Source: Ailanthus altissimus (Eukaryota > Streptophyta > Magnoliopsida > Sapindales > Simaroubaceae). From it: 64,000 nt of DNA. Positions within the stretch are counted from its first letter, which is position 1. Every line of letters begins with the position of its first letter. The translations under genes and the position numbers were made by a program. Positions 58,094 through 64,000 of the stretch are shown here, piece after piece. The notes beneath the pieces are model-generated. The model was not told where the DNA came from, did not search any database, and saw only the letters and a program-made list of their open reading frames with translations. The stretch covers positions 12,772,001 to 12,836,000 of the forward strand of contig OX327702.1 in NCBI GenBank assembly GCA_946807835.1. The letters are read 5' to 3'.

Positions 58094-59161
58094 ATGGCAC
58101 CAAAAAGGCAACGCAGTACAGCAAGCAGCAGCGGTAATGCCTACGATAGCACTCGATTCACTTCTACCAAAACACAAGCCCGGTATACAGACGCGGTCCT
58201 CAAGAAAGATTTTATTGTAGAACGAGGTTTTGATCTAGAAAATTTAAATATTCCCAACATTGGAGACATGATCCGAGAGCGTCATTGGGAATAATTCTGT
58301 ACACAGCCAGGGCACAGCATAGTCCCCATTGTACGTGAGTTTTACGCCAACGCAAGTGAGCGCGACAACTATGGGCGGGTATTTGTTCGAGGAAAGAGAG
58401 TAGCATTTGATCCCGCAACGATTAATGCTTATTTTGGGTTACCAGCAGAGATTGAGGATAATATGGCAGAACTCAGAAATAACCCAAACTACGAGGAAAT
58501 CATTACTACTCTATGTACACCAGGGACGCAGTGGCATGTAATCAACGAACTACCTATAACATTCATGTCTCGCCATATGCATCTAGAAGTCAAAGCTTGG
58601 TATAGCTTCCTCGCAGTGAGACTCATGCCAATTTCACACACCAGTGACATCACCAAACTCCGTGCCATCTATCTTTTTGCCATCATAACTCATCGACCGC
58701 TTGACATTGGACGGATTATTTATGCAGAGATTTTGGCATGTTCCCGCCTTAACAGCAGGTTATTTTTCCCATCCTTAATTACAGAGCTATGCGCACGGGC
58801 CGGCGTTACTTGGGACCAGCGAGAGGAACGGAACGCCCCAGTCGCCGTGTTATCTACTCCTATCATTCGTCGGATGATTACGGCGAACCCGCCCCCTCCT
58901 GAGGCTCCTCGTTGCCCTGCTGCCGCCGTTCGCCCGTTACCTGTCCATGAGCGCCTAGCTCAACTGGAGGCCCGCATGACTTCTATGGAGCGTACTTCCA
59001 ACGCTACTTGGAGGTATTTAATCCAATGGACCCAGGCTACTGTCACATCCTTTGGACTCGATCCTTCAACTCTACCACAGCCTCCGGTGATCCCTTCACC
59101 TCCACCATCGCCAGACATTGATTTTGAGGACCTTCTCTTTGACCCCAGCGATCTTGGATAA
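58094..59161 (+). pseudogene. Second ORF: putative plant transposon protein type
   Basis: From ATG 58094 the frame runs 355 codons with one TAA (58292-58294, codon 67, between RERHWE and FCTQPGH). Blocks: KRQRSTASSSGNAYDSTRF, LKKDFIVERGFDL, IVREFYANASERDNYGRVFV, DPATINAYFGLP, HLEVKAWYSFLAVRLMPISH, DIGRIIYAEILACSRL, LFFPSLITELCARAGV, then a Pro-rich region and a Leu/Met coiled part with an acidic end (DFEDLLFDPSDLG). This fits the putative plant transposon protein domain found in Athila/Tat-related elements, whose biochemical role is not established. It lies downstream of gag-protease where pol would be expected to end. Confidence 0.75.
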
Positions 59162-60612
59162 TTATTTTTACAGGGAAATTTTTGGAATTTTGTTTATTCT
59201 TTCTTCACATGGGGGCCATGTTTCAGTTTAAATGTGGGGGGGAAATATTTATACGCTTTATGTTCGTGCTGCTTCATATGTTTTAGTTAAAACCCTATGT
59301 AAAAAAAAAAAAAAAGAAGTTATATTTTTATTTCATATGTGTTTTGTTTATTTTTATTAGGTTTTAATAAGATGATCATTAGTCTATGATAAGAAAAAGA
59401 ATACATGGTTGAATTTATTTTTACACATCCATAGGGAATGATAGATACTTGAGACAATTTTGATTATTCAAGTTTAGGAACAAATTTGACCTTATTCATA
59501 ATCACCAATTTTTTGAGCACTTATTAAAGCATGAATAGTTATAACTATTACTTAGAGATACTTATGCTTTAGGGAGTACACCACAGTCTCGAAGACCGAC
59601 ACTCTAGAACTTGTCTTTAATTACTACTTGAGGCGAAATTCTAGGAAACACATGAATAGGGAAATGACATTAGGCCATCTTTAGACCGATTAAGCCTTTC
59701 TAGCCTACATTTATTGTATATTTATCCCTAGTACCCTATTTTGAGCCTAATTACCCATTCTTTGGTTTAAACACATTACAAGCCCAAGACTTAAAGTTTA
59801 CTTATCCAAAATTTACCCGTAACACCATAAACCTTGTATTTGCTTAGAAATACTCTTGAAAGGAAAAGGTTGTGGTGATATGAGAAAAATAAAGTTTGGG
59901 TGGTATTTATCAATCTAAGTTTGGGGGTATATAAAATTGAAGAAAAAAAAAAGAAAATAAAGAGAAAATAAAATACCCCCAGCTTAAGAAAAAGAAGAAA
60001 TTCTTTGAAAAATAAAAGGTGGAAAAGAAAGATGGGAAACACAATAAGTTTGGGGGAAGAGATAATACAAGGAAAAAAAGATCAAGATGTTTCTAGGTAA
60101 AATCTAAGTGTTCATGGTGTGAATTGAACTTCATATATTTATCCTTTTATCCGACCTTGACCTTAGCCTTACATTACAAGCTAAGTAAAGTCCTAAATAG
60201 ATCCCTAGACATGTGATTTTCTACATTAGTGGAGAGTGGTAATAAAGACAAGCTTATGGAAGTGTCATTATACAAATAAAATGCCGAGACATCATCTTTT
60301 CTGTACAACCTAAAGTATAAAGTAAATCAAAGTATGGTTTTCGCTATTTGCTTGCTGCTTGCACACACACACATGGTGCTTATTCATGAGGAAGAATGAG
60401 GGACTAAATAAAGATAATTTAGAATTGTTAATAGCTATTTATCTACCTTATGAATTTGTACTATTTCATCAGCCTTTGAGACAATGATTTTGATCATCTT
60501 ACTAGTATTAGTATATTTTGTTTTGTTAAATGAGTCAAGTATAACCCTTTATTTCTCTCTTAGTTTTATTTTATTGCTTGAGGATAAGCAAGTATTTAAG
60601 TTTGGAGGAATT
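59162..60612 (+). other. Noncoding 3' tail of element F
   Basis: No frame is supported. It holds a hairpin ACATGG-GGG-CCATGT (59207-59221) followed by a G-run (59230-59243), and repeated AAGTTTGGGGG-like motifs near 59884, 59919, 60040 and 60598. The last is part of the polypurine tract AAGTTTGGAGGAATTT directly before the LTR. The region 60040-60612 recurs inverted at 63431-64000. Confidence 0.75.
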
Positions 60613-61991
60613 TGATAAGGGCAAATTTGTCATATATTTTCTCATGTTTTTATTATTGATATTTTATGATTTTATGAGAATAGATGGCTATTTATATGCA
60701 TTATTGTTATTTATAGGGACTTGAACGAAATTTAAAGAAAGAACGCAAAAGGAGCGAAAACATGGACTAAAATGCAAGGTTTTCAAATTATAAGTCCAGC
60801 GCCCCCGCGCCACAAGAATTTTAGCGCCAGCGCTGAAATAGTGATCGAAATAAGAAAAATGACCTGCTTGAGTCGCGTCTAGCGCTCCAGCGCCAAAGAG
60901 TCACCGCGCCAACGGTGAAGCCGTTTTCATGCAGCGCCCCAGCGCCAAGATACCACCGCTCCAGCGGTAATTGCTTTTTCACACGTCGCCCCAGCGACAA
61001 CTGCATAGTGCGCTAGCGGTAGTGCGAGTCCTAGTCCGATGAGAATTGAGATTTTCAAGCTCATATCAATCCCTATATAAAGCCACTCGTTCCCAGCCTT
61101 CAAGGAGGAATCCAAGACGACCCAAGAGCACGAAGAATATAGAGCACAAGTCTTGGAGAGCAATAGGAGCTTAATTGAAGCAACTTTAGAGAGAGATACA
61201 AGACGTTCTTCGACATCAAGAGTTCCTAGGCAGCGCAATTAAGAGCAATTCGACGTCCATATCGGTTTGCTAATAATTGTATCATGATTTATAATTATTT
61301 TTACTGCTGTTCTCTTGTAACCATGAGCTAAACTTGTTTTCTAGGGTTAATATTTGAACTCAATATGTGCGCTTAAATTGCCATATCTTTTAGTAATTAA
61401 TAAACTTAGTCATTTATTATTTAAATTACTTATGTTTAATGCTTCAATATATCTGGCCAATATATGGTGAATGAATTGGTAATATGTTGATAAACTCGGA
61501 AGAGGAATCAATATATTTAGACCTAGGTAATTTGATGCATGATTGTAGAGTAACATTCAATGTTGCATATGCAACTTTCAATTTAGGATAGGAATATACC
61601 TAATTGGCATGTATGATCAATAAGACCTAATCTTAATGAATCTTAATTTATTACAAGTACCATAGGAATATAGGTATTTGATAAATTAGGGTATACTTGC
61701 ATGACCTTGGAAGAGGCTTGTGAATACATTAGTGTCTTGATCAATAATAAAGACTAAGTGAGTTAAATATTAGAGGATTAATCATTAGAAACATATTGAG
61801 GGATAATATTAATCCTAGGTTTTCTCTACATTGCTATCTTTAAATCTCATTGCATTGTGTTTTTGCTTTTATATTTCTTACATTCATTCTTAGATTTTAA
61901 TTTTTCTGAATAATTATTAGGAAGATATAATTTTAGTAATTGGTTAAAAATAAGAAATTATCCCTGTGGGTTTAACATCCGCAATTAAGCT
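60613..61991 (+). repeat. 3' LTR of element F (end truncated)
   Basis: It starts TGATAAGGGCAAATTTG and follows the inverted LTR to TCCCTGTGGGTTTAACATCCG (about 61981), then ten unrelated bases, then the inverted LTR. The last 80 or so bases of a full LTR are missing. A TATA box TATATAAA lies at 61074-61081. Confidence 0.88.
60798..61020 (+). repeat. GC-rich hairpin cluster in the LTR of F
   Basis: Eight units lie just upstream of the TATA box. Perfect ones are ACCGC-TCCA-GCGGT (60955-60968) and GTCGC-CCCA-GCGAC (60985-60998); TCACCG-CGCCAA-CGGTGA is at 60901-60918. Their position in U3 directly before the promoter is notable. Confidence 0.85.
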
Positions 61992-64000
61992 TGATGCAAT
62001 ATTTCTATATCATAAATTAAGTGCAAGTATACACTATCGTATGCAAGTAATAAAGAGACTAATTAGTCGGATGTCGAACCCACAGGGATAATATTTTCTT
62101 TTTAACCAATTACTAAAATTATATCTTCCTAATAATTATTCAGAAAAATAAAAATCTAAGAATGAATGTAAGAAATATAAAAGTAAAAACACAATGCAAT
62201 GAGATTTAAAGATAGCAACGTAGAGAAAACCTAGGATTAATATTATCCCTCAATATGCTTTTTAATGATTAACCCTCTAATATTTAACTCACTTAGTCTT
62301 TATTATTGATCAAGACGCTAATGTATTCACAAGCCTCTTCCAAGGTCATGCAAGTATACCCTAATTTACCAAATACCTATATTCCTATGGTACTTGTAAT
62401 AAACTAAGGTTCATTAAGATTAGGTCTTATTGTTCATACATGCCAATTAGGTATATTTCTATCCTAAATTGAAACTTGCATATGCAACATTGAATGTTAC
62501 TCTACAATCATGCATCAAATTACCTAGGTCTAAATATTATGATTCCTCTTCCGAGTTTATCAATAATATTACCAACTCATTCACCATATATTGGCCAGAT
62601 ATATTGAAGCATTAAACACGAGTAATTTAAATAATAAAAGACTAAGTTTATTAAATACTAAAAGATATGGCAATTTAAGCACACATATTGAGTTCAAATA
62701 TTAACCCTAGAAAATAAGTTTAGCTCATGGCTACAAGAGAACAGCAGTAAAAATAAAAATAAAATATAATACAATTATTAGCAAACCGATATAGACGTCG
62801 AATTGCTCTTAATTGCGCTGCCTAGGAACTCTTGATGTCGAAGAACGTCTTGTATCTCTCTCTAAAGTTGCTTCAATTAAGCTCCTATTGCTCTCCAAGA
62901 CTCGTGCTCTGTATTCTTGGTGCTCTTGGATCGTCTTGGATTCATTCCTGAAGGCTGGGAACGAGTGGCTTTATATAGGGATTGATATGAGCTTGAAAAT
63001 CTCAATACTCGTCGGATTAGGACTCACACTACCGCTGGCGCGCTATGCATCTGTCGCTGGGGCGCTACGTGAAAAAGCTATTACCGCTGGAGCGGTGGAT
63101 CTTGGCGTTGGGGCGCTGCATGAAAACGGCTTCACCGCTGGCGCGGTATGTTGATAGCGCTGGGGCGATGTAGCGTCGCTGGGGCGGTAACTGTATGGCG
63201 CTGGGGCGCTAGACGCGACTTAAACAGGTCGTTTTTCTTATTTCGATCACTATTATAGCGCTGGGGCGAAAATACTTGTAGCGCGGGGGCGCTGGACTCA
63301 TAATTTGAAAACTTTGCATTTTAGTCCCTATAATTAACAATAAAGCACATAAATAGCCATCTATTCTCATAAAATCATAAATATCAATAATAAAAATATG
63401 AGAAAATATATGACAAATTTGCCCTTATCAAAATTTCCCAAACTTAAATACTTGCTTGTCCTCAAGCAATAAAATAAAACTAAGAGAGAAACAAAGGGTT
63501 ATATTTGACTCATTTAACAAAACAAAACAAAATATACTAATACTAGTAAGATGATCAAAATCATTGTCTCAAAGGTTGACAAAATGATACAAATCCTTAA
63601 GGTAAACAAATAGCTATTAACAATTCTAATTTATCTCCATTTAGTCCCTCATTCTTCCTCATAAATAATCACCATGTGTATGTGTGCAAGCAGCAAGCAA
63701 ATAGCGGAAACCATACTTTGATTTACTTTATACTTTAGTTTGTACAGAAAAGATAATGTCTCGACATTTAATTTGTATAATAACACTTCCATAAGCTTGT
63801 CTTTATTACCACTCTCCACTAATGTAGAAAATCACATGTCTAGGGATCTATTTAGGACTTTACTTAGCTTGTAATGTAAGGCTAAGGTCATGGTGGGATA
63901 AAAGGATAAATATATGAAGTTCAATTCACACCATGAACACTTAGATTTTACCTAGAAACCTCTTGATCTTCTTTTCCTTGTATTATCTCTTCCCCCAAAC
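61992..64000 (-). mobile_element. Inverted F-type element: LTR and 3' tail
   Basis: A full LTR (61992-63430, 1439 bp; on the minus strand TGATAAGGGC to ATTGCATCA) is followed by the tail of the internal region (63431-64000), the reverse of 60040-60612; the element continues past the window. A TATA box (minus) lies at 62970-62977. With F it makes a tail-to-tail inverted repeat with arms of nearly 2 kb and almost no spacer. Confidence 0.9.
63031..63293 (-). repeat. GC-rich hairpin cluster in the inverted LTR
   Basis: Ten units, for example ACCGC-TGGA-GCGGT (63083-63096) and ACCGC-TGGC-GCGGT (63134-63147), several with the loop TGGG. The number and outer bases differ from the forward LTR, so the two LTRs have diverged here while keeping the unit shape. 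Confidence 0.85.

Larger units (their letters stand above)
54585..61991 (+). mobile_element. Element F: gag-protease element with a second ORF
   Basis: tRNA-Asp primer site, leader, gag-protease frame (54719-57298), hairpin cluster, second ORF (58094-59161), a long noncoding tail with G-rich motifs, and a 3' LTR (60613-61991) follow in order. The 5' LTR is replaced by the scrambled junction. RT, RNase H and integrase are absent, so it would depend on a related element. Its 3' LTR loses its last part where it meets the inverted LTR. Confidence 0.87.

Overview
This window is plant nuclear DNA from a repeat-rich, probably heterochromatic region, and I find no intact host gene in it. It is AT-rich and made of nested, mostly broken LTR retrotransposons of plant lineages. 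These are Ty3/gypsy Tat/Athila-like elements with tRNA-Asp primer sites, a Tekay/Del-like gypsy family with long LTRs, an older CRM/Reina-like gypsy family, and a Ty1/copia family with LTRs of about 2 kb. A captured plant LOG gene and the element types suggest a flowering plant, probably a eudicot; the species cannot be told from the sequence.

Left part (1-24 kb). Element A, a decayed Tat/Athila-like element on the minus strand, fills 1-6666. It is interrupted by a copia solo LTR (1020-4028) whose edge was later triplicated as a 558-bp tandem repeat. At 6667 a copia element (6667-18318, plus) cuts A in its RT/RNase H region. That copia element is itself split by two solo LTRs of the Tekay-like family, one in its 5' LTR (7688-10423) and one in its integrase (13489-16262), each with a perfect 5-bp target-site duplication. 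Next come a plus-strand scrap of an A/B-type element (18319-18740), minus-strand gag/protease remnants of the CRM/Reina-like family, another copia solo LTR (20486-22676), and RT/RNase H/integrase remnants of element C.

Middle part (24-46 kb). Element B (24167-36235, minus) is a complete but mutated Tat/Athila-like element inserted in the RT of element C. Its order is 5' LTR, tRNA-Asp primer site, repeat-rich leader, gag, protease, RT, RNase H, integrase, a small Cys-rich extra ORF, an intronless LOG-like cytokinin-activation gene copy, a noncoding tail and the 3' LTR. Element A carries the same extra ORF and the same LOG-like segment, so this cargo belongs to the family and not to one copy. 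To the right is a Tekay-like element (37923-45952) with a shortened 5' LTR, broken gag-PR-RT-RH and no integrase, interrupted by a third solo LTR (43142-45919).

Right part (46-64 kb). This is a cluster of Tat/Athila-like derivatives that encode gag-protease but no RT or integrase. Copies D and F have gag-protease frames of identical length (859 codons). F also carries a second ORF resembling the putative plant transposon protein of Athila-type elements. The cluster includes a truncated gag copy, an inverted copy holding a 2849-bp solo LTR, a scrambled junction, and a tail-to-tail pair of LTRs forming a long inverted repeat at the right edge. The noncoding parts and LTRs are packed with GC-rich 14-bp hairpin units whose arms vary in a compensatory way.

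The most interesting signals are the retrotransposon family carrying a LOG-like gene plus a small Cys-rich ORF, and the covarying hairpin clusters in the elements that lack their own polymerase.
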